13,878 nucleotides of DNA from contig JAHHSR010000042.1 in assembly GCA_020025075.1 (NCBI GenBank), forward strand, positions 1 through 13,878, written 5' to 3'. The position numbers and the translations under genes were made by a program. The DNA comes from Pectinatus sp. GTDB taxonomy: Bacteria; Bacillota; Negativicutes; Selenomonadales; Selenomonadaceae. The notes beneath the pieces are model-generated. The model ran no database searches and had not been told where the DNA came from. It was given only the letters and a program-made list of their open reading frames with translations. Shown piece by piece: positions 1 through 7,612 of this stretch; position 1 is the stretch's first letter, and each line of letters opens with the position of its first letter.

Positions 1-52
1 AGCATTGGTCAATGAAGCAAGAACCCCGCGACTTTAGTCGTGGGAGGTTCAG
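1..52 (+). mobile_element. Right end (RE) of an IS200/IS605-type element, body outside the window
   Basis: Seen: a strong hairpin at 21-50, with GAACC pairing GGTTC outside and CCGCGAC pairing GTCGTGG (one G-T) inside, closed by a TTTA loop. A smaller hairpin (CATT, loop GGTC, AATG) lies at 3-14. Known: IS200/IS605 elements carrying tnpB end in this kind of subterminal hairpin, often of the form GAACCCC...GGGAGGTTC, which also forms the 3' part of the omega/reRNA. Host-like coding sequence starts at about 53 with no inverted repeat or target duplication, as expected for single-strand transposition. The element would lie to the left, with tnpB read rightwards. The family is assigned from structure and remembered similarity only. 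Confidence 0.65.
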
Positions 53-253
53 GGTGATTTTAAGCCAAACTTTTTGCTCAAGCATTTTGCCAAGGATATG
101 CGCCTCGGCAAAGAGGCAGCGCAGCAGCACAATCTAAAGCTGCCAATTTTGAGTGCAGTCCTGCGCGAGACGGAAGAATTGGAGGCGCAAGGCATGGGCA
201 ATGAAGGGACGCAAAGTCTCATCAAGTATTATTTGCCAGAGATTGAAAAATAA
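53..253 (+). pseudogene. 3' remnant of an NAD(P)-dependent beta-hydroxyacid dehydrogenase, interrupted by the IS end
   Basis: The 66 codons before the TAA at 251-253 encode the C-terminal helical domain of the 3-hydroxyisobutyrate / 2-hydroxy-3-oxopropionate reductase family. The matching signature is GDFKPNFLLKHFAKDMRLG, followed by LPILSAVL and GNEGTQSLIKYY near the end. Family members are about 290 residues, so roughly three quarters is missing, including the Rossmann NAD-binding domain and the catalytic Lys. Reading upstream in frame meets a TAG at 35-37 inside the IS hairpin, and there is no credible start codon or ribosome site. The simplest reading is that the IS inserted in the gene and its 5' part lies beyond the element, outside the window. 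The exact substrate cannot be told from this domain. Confidence 0.8.
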
Positions 254-263
254 AGGATAAAAA

Positions 264-290
264 GAGGCGACCCTTTTGGGCCGCCTTTTT
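264..290. terminator. Bidirectional intrinsic terminator
   Basis: The hairpin pairs AGGCG with CGCCT and CCC with GGG around a TTTT loop, with one A-C mismatch. A T-run (286-290) follows on the plus strand and an equivalent T-run (260-263 read in reverse) on the minus strand. It sits between the dehydrogenase remnant and the converging HD-GYP gene, whose stop codon begins inside the T-run at 289. Confidence 0.8.
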
Positions 291-1413
291 ATAAAAGTTC
301 TGAAGGGTCAAAGCAAGTTTCACGCATGATATTTAAGAGTTCATAGCCATCACAGATTCCCAAAATCTGGCAATGCTCTGACTGTGCCAGGTTAAAGAGC
401 AGCGGCCTTGGCAAAAGCTGATAGTCATTGTCCGTAAATAAGCAGACCGTCGGCAAGAGCGTCTGCAAGGGAGAGATTCCCTTGACGATGGCTAGCCCCA
501 GCGTCGTTTTCAAGACAGTGCCTATTGGATAGATGGCAACATGATTGAAAAAGGTATTGAGAATATCGTTATCGAACTCGTTGCTGGAAGTCAGTTTCAT
601 GATTTTGTAGGCAATATGGGGCTTATATGCTTTTTTATAAGGGCGGACGCTTGTCAGGGCATCGTAAACATCGGCGACGGCCACAATCTTGGCAAGCGGG
701 TTAATTAAATCCTCCGTAAGGTGATAGGGATAGCCCTTGCCATTTATTTTTTCATGGTGCTGCATGGCAATGTCAATGATGTCGCGTTCGTAGCAATTTG
801 CATGGCGCAGCTTGCGCATGGAAATGATGGGATGCTTTTTTATGATGGCAAATTCCTGTTCGTTCAAGACACCTGGTTTATTGAGAATTTCATTCGGAAT
901 TTTCGTTTTCCCGATGTCGTGCAGCAATGCTCCTAAAGCCAGTGCCTCAAGCTTTTTGCTCGGCAGATTGAGCAAGACGCCGATAAAGGTCGAAAGAATG
1001 GATGTATCGACGGAGTGGACGAGGGTGTAGCCGTTATGGACGCGAATATCGGAAATTTGCAATAAGACGTGCTTGTTTTTCAGTATTTCCTTGATGATGG
1101 AGTGGACGCAGCCCTTGAGTTTGCCCATGTCGAGGGTGTTTTTTTCCTCGAGTTCATCTAATGCCTTGGCAAGTACCAAAATGGCACGTGCCCTTGTGCT
1201 TTCGGAGATGATATTTTTAGGGAGGATGAAATTCGTCGTCATCGTCTGGTAAGAGGCGACAGCCAATTCCTTAATGCCGACATTGCGCAGGCGCCTTATG
1301 TAAAAATCTGAAAGCTTGCTGCCGCGGCGCAAGAGCAAGAGGCCATTGGCATCAAAGACGCTCTGGCAAATTGTCATGCCGGGTTTTAGCTTATTTACTG
1401 GAAGTGTAATCAT
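289..1413 (-). CDS. HD-GYP domain protein, probable cyclic-di-GMP phosphodiesterase
   Basis: 374 residues. The core (about 120-290) is a complete HD-GYP domain: first His in HSVDTS (133), HDIGKTKIP (165-173), KKHP with H194, the diagnostic HHEKINGKGYP (219-229), then ADVYDALTSVRPYK (247-260). Known: HD-GYP enzymes use these His/Asp residues to hold two or three metals and hydrolyse c-di-GMP to pGpG or GMP. The N-terminal 55 residues (VNKLKPGMTICQSVFDANG...) resemble the small domain preceding many HD-GYP modules. No transmembrane segment or receiver domain is evident, so it should be cytosolic. About 75 residues after the HD-GYP core are unassigned. The ATG has AAAGGG about 10 bases upstream. 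It lies 113 bases downstream of the asparaginase gene with no clear terminator between, so read-through from marR is possible. Confidence 0.88.
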   Translation of the reverse strand: MITLPVNKLKPGMTICQSVFDANGLLLLRRGSKLSDFYIRRLRNVGIKELAVASYQTMTTNFILPKNIISESTRARAILVLAKALDELEEKNTLDMGKLKGCVHSIIKEILKNKHVLLQISDIRVHNGYTLVHSVDTSILSTFIGVLLNLPSKKLEALALGALLHDIGKTKIPNEILNKPGVLNEQEFAIIKKHPIISMRKLRHANCYERDIIDIAMQHHEKINGKGYPYHLTEDLINPLAKIVAVADVYDALTSVRPYKKAYKPHIAYKIMKLTSSNEFDNDILNTFFNHVAIYPIGTVLKTTLGLAIVKGISPLQTLLPTVCLFTDNDYQLLPRPLLFNLAQSEHCQILGICDGYELLNIMRETCFDPSELL

Positions 1414-1526
1414 ACGGAAAAAACCCTTTCGTGATTAAGTCAGAAAATATTCACCATCAAAATTCAGCAAAATATATTATATAATTTTATCATATTTTCC
1501 ATATGGAACAATTAAAACGCAACGGG
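1414..1526 (-). other. AT-rich spacer with a 12-bp palindrome
   Basis: Read on the minus strand, this gap contains TATAAT (inside ATTATATAATATATT), a possible -10, but no matching -35 at 16-18 bases. A perfect palindrome TTCCATATGGAA lies at 1497-1508, between the asparaginase stop and that box. It could be an operator, a weak pause hairpin or chance in AT-rich DNA. Confidence 0.3.
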
Positions 1527-2528
1527 TTATAGCTGCATGGGATTAGCGAGCCTATCGGCGATAAAATTCCGTATCTCAGCCGGTGAGTTCTTTTCTGCCA
1601 GCGCAAGCATGAGGCAGGCCGTAAGCAATTCGCAGGTAGCATTTTCGCCGCTTATGGCACCGCAGCGGGCTGCCAGTATGCCGATGGGGTACTTATCAAG
1701 ATGGGTGCCATTATTTTGACATTGCGTCGTGCAGATGATTGTCATTTCATCTGCGATGGCCTTTTTTATGGCAGGCAAAAAATCATTTTTGCCCTCGTCG
1801 GTCGGTACGCCGCCCGCGCCAAAACCCTCTATAATAATGCCGCGATAGCCTAGCGCACCCAAAGTCTCAATAATTTTTGGGCTAAGGCCGGGCAAGAGCT
1901 TGAGGAGAAAGACCTTTTCACATAAATCATAATGGGGCGTAAAATGATTTTCGCTGTGCCTGTCTAGATATTCCTTTTGCCAGGTGATGGCGCCATTTTC
2001 CACTTTGCCGGCGACGGGGGCATTGACGCTCGAAAAGCCGATAAAATCTTCGCTGTGCGTTTTCTTGACATAGGCACCATCGTGGATGTTGTGATTAAAG
2101 GCCAAAAAGACGCCAGGTACACTAGAGCAAGCGGCCAAAAAGGCATCATAGACGTTGTCTTTGGCATCCGTTTTGGGGGCTTCTATGGGCAGCTGCGCAC
2201 CAGTAAAAATGACCGGCTTTTCGAGCTGGCGCAGCATCTCATGCAGTGCGGCGGCGCTATAAGCCATGGTATCGGTGCCGTGCGTGATGACGAAGCCATC
2301 GTATTCGTCGTAATTTTCGGCGACAGCTTTGGCCATCTTGACCCAATCTGAAGGGGTGAGGTTCGAGCTGTCAAGCTGCACGAGCTCCAAGCAGCTGATG
2401 CGGCAGACTGTTTTTAGCTCAGGGACTAAGGAGATGATTGTTTCGCCTGAAAGAGCGGGGATAAGGCCATCGGCGGAAGGCTCACAGGAAATCGTGCCGC
2501 CCGTGGCAATGGTGAGGATGTTTTTCAT
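1527..2528 (-). CDS. ansA: L-asparaginase, cytoplasmic type
   Basis: 333 residues, close to the usual asparaginase I length (about 330-340). It hydrolyses L-asparagine to aspartate and ammonia. Visible signature elements: ATGGTIS at 8-14 with the nucleophilic Thr12; DSSNLTP at 53-59 (substrate-binding Asp-Ser-Ser); THGTDTMAY at 82-90 with the Thr85-Asp86 catalytic pair; KTDAKDN at 119-125; and KKTHSEDF with the probable catalytic Lys156. There is no signal peptide, so it is likely cytosolic rather than the periplasmic type II enzyme. Its ATG overlaps the marR stop as ATGA (2525-2528), so translation is probably coupled to marR. No strong terminator follows. The enzyme assignment is firm. The type I label and gene symbol rest on length and the missing signal peptide. 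Confidence 0.9.
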   Translation of the reverse strand: MKNILTIATGGTISCEPSADGLIPALSGETIISLVPELKTVCRISCLELVQLDSSNLTPSDWVKMAKAVAENYDEYDGFVITHGTDTMAYSAAALHEMLRQLEKPVIFTGAQLPIEAPKTDAKDNVYDAFLAACSSVPGVFLAFNHNIHDGAYVKKTHSEDFIGFSSVNAPVAGKVENGAITWQKEYLDRHSENHFTPHYDLCEKVFLLKLLPGLSPKIIETLGALGYRGIIIEGFGAGGVPTDEGKNDFLPAIKKAIADEMTIICTTQCQNNGTHLDKYPIGILAARCGAISGENATCELLTACLMLALAEKNSPAEIRNFIADRLANPMQL

Positions 2529-3046
2529 GTTTTCGGCTCCTTTTGCATATCATTATTCAAAAATTCCCGGCCGTCATTAAACATTTTGCTGCAAATATCT
2601 GACATCGTCTTGACGGACTGGCTAAAAGTCAATAAATCATTTTCATCTAGCTCGCTGAGCTTTTCTTCAAAAGAGGTCAAGACATTTCGATGAAAGTCAT
2701 CGATGCACTTTCGCCCGCGCCTCGTTATGGAGACGAGCACGCACCTTTTGTCGCAGTCTGGGGCGCTTCTCTTGACGAATCCCTCTGCTTCCAGGTGGGC
2801 GATAAGCGGTGAGAGCTGCTGCTTGACGATTGATAGTTCCGTGCTTATCTGCGATAAGATGAGCTTGTCATCATGGACGAGCAGGGCGAGAATGCAGAAC
2901 TGATTTAGCGGCAGCGGCAAGGGTATATGGCGAAAGACTTTATGCCGCAACAAAAATATTAAGTCTATTAAATTGCGGGAAATTTTCATTTTATCTAAAA
3001 TTATGACCATTCCTTTCCGAAGGTTAACATAGCTTGACTTTTCCAT
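2525..3046 (-). CDS. MarR-family transcriptional regulator
   Basis: 173 residues as given from the ATG at 3046. The winged helix lies at about 48-112: QISTELSIVKQQLSPLIAHLE is the helix-turn-helix, and DKRCVLVSITRRG (99-111) is the wing with the family's D-x-R and T-x-x-G pattern. Known: MarR proteins are dimers that repress nearby genes and release DNA on binding a ligand or on Cys oxidation; Cys98 and Cys102 flank the wing. The start is uncertain. ATG 3046 has no Shine-Dalgarno. ATG 3010 directly abuts GGAAAGGA. ATG 2989 gives a more typical 154 residues but lies 21 bases from that site. It is divergent from the RND pump across a large palindrome and overlaps the asparaginase gene, so it probably controls both directions. 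Confidence 0.85.
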   Translation of the reverse strand: MEKSSYVNLRKGMVIILDKMKISRNLIDLIFLLRHKVFRHIPLPLPLNQFCILALLVHDDKLILSQISTELSIVKQQLSPLIAHLEAEGFVKRSAPDCDKRCVLVSITRRGRKCIDDFHRNVLTSFEEKLSELDENDLLTFSQSVKTMSDICSKMFNDGREFLNNDMQKEPKT

Positions 3047-3062
3047 AAATATACTATACTAT
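3034..3062 (+). promoter_or_regulatory. Candidate promoter of the RND operon
   Basis: TTGACT (3034-3039), a 17-base spacer, then TACTAT (3057-3062). TATACT at 3055-3060 is an alternative -10. The predicted start site falls just before the palindrome at 3072-3097, so a protein bound there would block clearance. The -35 lies within the first codons of marR if its upstream ATG is used, which argues for a more internal marR start. Confidence 0.5.
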
Positions 3063-3071
3063 AAGGTTCGA

Positions 3072-3097
3072 ATATAGTAAATATTTATTTACTATAT
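3072..3097. promoter_or_regulatory. Probable MarR operator, perfect 26-bp palindrome
   Basis: The arms ATATAGTAAATA (3072-3083) and TATTTACTATAT (3086-3097) are exact inverted repeats around a TT centre. A further TACTATACTATA repeat at 3052-3063 shares the TACTATA half. Known: MarR dimers bind AT-rich palindromes of about 16-26 bp between divergent genes. A minus-strand promoter for marR (TTTACT, 17 bases, TATAGT) would start inside this palindrome, so autoregulation is likely. Confidence 0.75.
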
Positions 3098-3189
3098 CTA
3101 ATGAAAAGCATCACCTGCCAGGGAAGCATTGCAGCAATGATATATAGATAACGGCAAGTGCTGGAATATATTGATATGGAGGTATGACA

Positions 3190-4389
3190 TTGTCAGCGAA
3201 AGGCAGATTTAAATTATTTTATGCATTCGTCGCAATGCTTGCAGTGACCGTGTTTGTCAGCGGCTGTGGCGCAAAGAAGCCGCAGCGGGGAGTTGCCCCG
3301 TCAGAAGTCAAGGCGATGACAGTCGTGCAAAAGAATACGCCGGTTACTTTTAGCTATGCCAGTGTAATCAAGAGCACAAACGAGGTAAAGGTTAGCTCGC
3401 GTGTCACGGGTGCCGTGGTTGCTAAATACATTCACGGCGGTGAGTCGGTGGCGGCAGGACAGCCGCTTTATAAAATCGATGACAGCGCTTATGTTAGTGC
3501 CTTAAATCAGGCGCGGGCCAATTTGGCGCAGGCGCAGGCACAGCTGAGCAATGCGCAGCAGGATTTATCGCGCTATTCGCAGCTCATCGGCAGTGGCGCT
3601 ATCTCCGATCAGGCATATACAAATCAGCAGCACACCGTCGCAGCTTATCGGGCGGCTGTAGAGGCTAATATGGCCATGGTCAACAAGGCGCAGCGCGACT
3701 ATGACGATACGATTGTGCGCGCTCCTGTTTCGGGCCGCTTAGGCGTAAATGATGTTGCAGTCGGCACCTATGCGACGGCTGGTAATACGACGCTGGTAAC
3801 AGTCGGCTCGATTAACCCCGTTTACGTTCAGTTTAATATAAGCGAAGATGAATACCTCAAGTTTAACCATATTTTCAACGGCAATTTCATTGGTACAAAG
3901 GCGGAATTGACTTTAAGCGATGGCACCAAATATCCTGTTGAAGGCAAGATTGTCGAAGTCGACAGACAGGCTCTTGCCAATAATATGGGCACCTTGACGG
4001 TAAAGGCTGTCTTTGCTAATCCGGATGGACTGCTTTTGCCGGGCATGTTCGGAACGATTTCATTTACCGGCGAAACGATTAAGGATGCCATCTTGGTACC
4101 GCAGATGGCCGTACAGCAGATGCTCGGCAAGTCCTATGTTATGCTCGTCGGAGCAGACAATAAGGCCGCTTCGGCAATGGTTGAATTAGGACCTAAAGTT
4201 GGCGATTATGAGGTCATTTCCAAGGGCTTAAAACCGGGTGATAAAGTCATCGTCGAAGGCGTGACGAATTTGCGCGAAGGCATGCCGATTAAAGTGCAGA
4301 TGATTACGCCCGATGAGTTTGCCGCTATTTTAGCGCCTAAAGATGATTCAAAGGATGGTCAAAAAGCTCAAGCTGAGCAAAAATCATAG
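3190..4389 (+). CDS. RND efflux periplasmic adaptor, lipoprotein (AcrA/MexA-like)
   Basis: 399 residues from a TTG at 3190. This start is chosen because GGAGGT (3178-3183) sits 6-7 bases before it, whereas it directly abuts the ATG at 3184. The N-terminus is a lipoprotein signal: a basic start, a hydrophobic stretch and the lipobox VSGC, with acylated Cys26. Then follow a lipoyl-like half (SSRVTGAVVAKYIHGGESV, about 69-87), an alpha-helical hairpin rich in Ala and Gln (about 100-170), the second lipoyl half (IVRAPVSGRLG), a beta-barrel (VYVQFNISEDEYLKF onward) and a membrane-proximal domain. Known: such adaptors link the inner-membrane RND pump to an outer-membrane channel. The transporter gene follows after 13 bases. 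The C-terminal tail is Lys/Gln rich. Confidence 0.93.
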   Translation: MSAKGRFKLFYAFVAMLAVTVFVSGCGAKKPQRGVAPSEVKAMTVVQKNTPVTFSYASVIKSTNEVKVSSRVTGAVVAKYIHGGESVAAGQPLYKIDDSAYVSALNQARANLAQAQAQLSNAQQDLSRYSQLIGSGAISDQAYTNQQHTVAAYRAAVEANMAMVNKAQRDYDDTIVRAPVSGRLGVNDVAVGTYATAGNTTLVTVGSINPVYVQFNISEDEYLKFNHIFNGNFIGTKAELTLSDGTKYPVEGKIVEVDRQALANNMGTLTVKAVFANPDGLLLPGMFGTISFTGETIKDAILVPQMAVQQMLGKSYVMLVGADNKAASAMVELGPKVGDYEVISKGLKPGDKVIVEGVTNLREGMPIKVQMITPDEFAAILAPKDDSKDGQKAQAEQKS

Positions 4390-4402
4390 GGGGAGATAGA
4401 CA

Positions 4403-7400
4403 TTGGCTAGATTTTTTATCAACAGGCCGATTTTCGCTATCGTAATCTCGCTTATAATCGTTTTGGTAGGCGTGATTTCGATTTTTAACCTGCCAGTAGC
4501 CCAATATCCGCAGATTTCTCCGCCGACAATTCGCGTTAGCGCCACATACAGCGGCGCTAACGCCGATATTATCAACCAGACTGTTGCCCAGGTTATTGAA
4601 GAGCAAGTAAATGGTACTGGTGGCATCAATTACATGTCGTCGACATCAAACGATAACGGCTTGTATAGCCTGCAAGTAGTATTTAATTTGGGGACAAATG
4701 GCGATATTGACGCTGTCAAGGTACAAAACAAGGTTTCTTCGGCAGACCCGAATTTGCCGAGCAATGTAAAAAATAACGGCATTGTAACAAACAAGGCGTC
4801 ATCGGATATGGCGATGGTCTTTGCCCTTTATTCGCCGGATGACCGCTATGACAGAACCTTCTTGACTAACTACATGAAAATTTATTTGCAAGACCGCATC
4901 AAGCGCGTGCCGGGCGTTGGCGACTTGCAAATATTCGGCGCTGATTATTCCATGCGCATTTGGCTCAATCCTGCTAAGCTGGCTCAGCTGGGTCTTACGG
5001 TAAATGACGTAGTATCTGCCATTCAAGACCAAAACCAGCAGGCTCCTGCAGGTAGCGTTGGCCGCCAGCCGGCAAAGGAAAATCAGCAAAAGCAATACGT
5101 TGGGCAGATTAAAGGCCGCTTAAACTCTGTTGAAGAATTTAAAAATATCATTTTGAAGACTAATACAGACGGCTCTTTCGTTCGCCTCAAAGATGTTGCC
5201 AAAGTTGAAACAGGTCCTAAAAACTATGATATTTTTGTTCGCCTAGATGGACATAATGCTGTTGGTATCGGGGTAGAACTTACCGCTGATGCTAACGCCA
5301 TGCAGACAATTGGCGGCGTCAAGAAAATTCTTGAAGAATCCCAAAAGGATTTCCCGCCGGGTATCGCCTATAAGGCAATTGTCGACAAGACGCAGTATAT
5401 AAAAGCCTCCATCATCGAAGTTATAAAGACCTTTGGTGAAGCGCTTATCTTGGTCATGGTCATCATGTACCTGTTCTTGCAGTCATGGCATTCGACGCTC
5501 ATTCCGATGCTCGCCGTGCCGGTTTCCCTTATCGGCACGTTCGCCAGCTTCGTTGCCCTGGGCTTTTCCATCAATACGCTCACCCTCTTTGCGATGGTTT
5601 TGGCCATCGGGCTCGTCGTCGACGATGCCATCGTCGTCATCGAAAACGTCGAGCGCCACTTGAAAGAAGATGGCCTTACGCCAAAAGAAGCTACCGAGCG
5701 CGCTATGGATGAAGTTTCCAACCCCGTCGTGGCTATCGCCTTTACGCTGGCTTCCGTCTTCGTTCCCGTCGCCTTTTTAGGCGGCATGACCGGGGTGCTT
5801 TATCGCCAGTTTGCGCTGACGATTGCGGTTTCAATGGGTCTTTCCGCCTTTATCGCGCTTTCCTTGACGCCGGCGCTTTGCTCCCTCTTGCTGGAACCTT
5901 ACGACGAACAGGCGGAAAAAGAGAAAAAGGCAACGATTATAACGCGGTTTTTCAGGGCGTTTAATAACTGGTTTGAAAATCTTACCGGCAGGTATGTCAA
6001 GGGCGTAACGCATGCCATCAGTGCCGCCAAATACTGCTTTATTTTCTTGCTGGTCATCTGCGGGACGATGTTTTGGCTATTTGAAAAGCTTCCTTCTACA
6101 TTTGTTCCCAGTGAAGATATGGGGTATTATATTGCCGCTGTTAACTTGCCAGAAGGTTCATCGTCCAACTTGACGCAAAAGGTCGTCGATGAATATGCGG
6201 CAGGTCTGAGAAAGACTAAAGGCGTCGAAAGCGTCATGGCAATTGCCGGCTTCAATATCTTGGCCGGTACGCCGCAGCCCAATACGGGGACCATTTTCGT
6301 CGGTCTTGACCCTTGGGAAAAGAGAACGACGCCGCAAACGCAGATAAACGGCGAAATCATGCAGGCATTTATGGAAGGCAAGCGCTTCCCCGAAGCCTCT
6401 ATCATCGCCTTTAACCCGCCTTCTCTGCCGGGTCTTGGTACGGTTGGCGGCTTCAACATGCAGCTGCAGGATATTAGCGGCCATACGAATGAGCAGCTAA
6501 ATACCGTGACGCAAAAAATCTTGGCAGCGGCTAACCGCCGTCCTGAACTGCAGGGCGTTTATTCGACATATAAGATTAATTCGCCAGTTTATGATTTTGA
6601 CATCAATCGCCAAAAGGCCGAAAATCTCGGCGTTAAGCTCGGCAGCATATATACGGCGCTGCAAATTAACTTTGGCGGTTATCCTGTCAATGACTTCAAT
6701 CAGTTTGGCCAGACGTATAAGGTCATGCTGCAGGCAGCACCAGATTTCCGCACGAAAGCTGCCGATATGCGCTTTATCTTCGTGCGCAGCGACAGCGGCC
6801 AGCTCATTCCTCTGAGCACGCTCGTCACGCCGAAACTTAATACGGCTCCTTCAATCATCTCGCGCTTTAATGCGGCGCGCAGCGTTACGATTCAAGGCAA
6901 CCCTGCTCCGGGATACAGTTCTGGGCAGGCAATGGCGGCAGTCGCCCAAGTGGCCAAGGAAGTAGCGCCGAATGGGTTCTCTGTTGAGTGGTCTGGCCAA
7001 AGCCGCGAAGAACAGGCGGCAGGCGACATGACGACCAAGGTCATGATTTTGTCCATCGTCTTCGTCTTCTTGTGCTTGGCAGCCCTTTACGAAAGCTGGA
7101 GCATTCCCTATGCCGTCTTGCTTTCGGTACCATCGGGGATTTTTGGCGCATTGCTCTCCGAGTTTGTCATGCACCAGCAAGATAGCATTTACATGCAGAT
7201 TGGTATCATCATGCTCATCGGCCTGTCTGCTAAAAATGCAATTTTGATTGTTGAATTTGCCAAGGTAAGGGTCGATTCGGGCATGGAAATAATTCCTGCC
7301 GCAATCGAGGCGGCCAAGCTTCGCCTGCGCCCGATTTTGATGACCTCGCTTGCCTTCATCATTGGCTGTTTGCCTTTGGCCGTTGCTAAAGGCGCCGGGG

Positions 7401-7564
7401 CTGCAGCGCGTAACAATATGGGTATTGCTGTTGTAGGCGGCATGACGATTGCTACGATTTTCGGGATTTTCCTCATTCCCGTCATGTTCGTCATCGTCGA
7501 AAAGTTGGCGGCGCGTTTTTCAAGCCGCAAGCCTTCGCATAAAACCCCGGAAGAATATATGTAA
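4403..7564 (+). CDS. RND multidrug efflux transporter, HAE1 family (AcrB/MexB-like)
   Basis: 1053 residues, full length for AcrB-type pumps. It starts at TTG 4403 with AGGGGGAG ending 7 bases upstream; MARFFINRPIFAIVIS is the canonical N-terminus. The proton-relay residues are present: Asp407-Asp408 in GLVVDDAIVVIENVER (403-418) and Lys944 in IGLSAKNAILIVEFAK, with Arg975 in RLRPILMTSLAF. Twelve membrane segments are expected: one at 10-30, a bundle at about 337-500, then 545-560 and a bundle at about 875-1035. Two large periplasmic loops lie between (about 31-335 and 562-873). It works as a trimer driven by proton influx and exports drugs or other amphiphiles through the adaptor and an outer-membrane channel. 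No TolC-like gene accompanies it here. Substrates cannot be told from the sequence. Confidence 0.96.
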   Translation: MARFFINRPIFAIVISLIIVLVGVISIFNLPVAQYPQISPPTIRVSATYSGANADIINQTVAQVIEEQVNGTGGINYMSSTSNDNGLYSLQVVFNLGTNGDIDAVKVQNKVSSADPNLPSNVKNNGIVTNKASSDMAMVFALYSPDDRYDRTFLTNYMKIYLQDRIKRVPGVGDLQIFGADYSMRIWLNPAKLAQLGLTVNDVVSAIQDQNQQAPAGSVGRQPAKENQQKQYVGQIKGRLNSVEEFKNIILKTNTDGSFVRLKDVAKVETGPKNYDIFVRLDGHNAVGIGVELTADANAMQTIGGVKKILEESQKDFPPGIAYKAIVDKTQYIKASIIEVIKTFGEALILVMVIMYLFLQSWHSTLIPMLAVPVSLIGTFASFVALGFSINTLTLFAMVLAIGLVVDDAIVVIENVERHLKEDGLTPKEATERAMDEVSNPVVAIAFTLASVFVPVAFLGGMTGVLYRQFALTIAVSMGLSAFIALSLTPALCSLLLEPYDEQAEKEKKATIITRFFRAFNNWFENLTGRYVKGVTHAISAAKYCFIFLLVICGTMFWLFEKLPSTFVPSEDMGYYIAAVNLPEGSSSNLTQKVVDEYAAGLRKTKGVESVMAIAGFNILAGTPQPNTGTIFVGLDPWEKRTTPQTQINGEIMQAFMEGKRFPEASIIAFNPPSLPGLGTVGGFNMQLQDISGHTNEQLNTVTQKILAAANRRPELQGVYSTYKINSPVYDFDINRQKAENLGVKLGSIYTALQINFGGYPVNDFNQFGQTYKVMLQAAPDFRTKAADMRFIFVRSDSGQLIPLSTLVTPKLNTAPSIISRFNAARSVTIQGNPAPGYSSGQAMAAVAQVAKEVAPNGFSVEWSGQSREEQAAGDMTTKVMILSIVFVFLCLAALYESWSIPYAVLLSVPSGIFGALLSEFVMHQQDSIYMQIGIIMLIGLSAKNAILIVEFAKVRVDSGMEIIPAAIEAAKLRLRPILMTSLAFIIGCLPLAVAKGAGAAARNNMGIAVVGGMTIATIFGIFLIPVMFVIVEKLAARFSSRKPSHKTPEEYM

Positions 7565-7568
7565 TAGC

Positions 7569-7603
7569 AGGAAAGGAAAGGCTGACCTTTTGGTGCAGCC
7601 TTT
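7569..7603 (+). promoter_or_regulatory. Shine-Dalgarno followed by a hairpin, leader of the exported-protein gene
   Basis: GGAAAGGA (7570-7577) is followed directly by a hairpin at 7577-7603: AAAGGCTG pairs CAGCCTTT and ACC pairs GGT around TTTT, with one bulged G. Only TTT follows, so it would be a poor terminator. With the hairpin folded, the Shine-Dalgarno lies about 9 bases from the ATG at 7613. Confidence 0.45.
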
Positions 7604-7612
7604 ATGACAATT

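Noticed and set aside
1977..2351. 124-residue plus-strand frame inside the asparaginase gene
   Set aside because: A shadow of a strongly conserved enzyme on the other strand, with no ribosome site and no motif.
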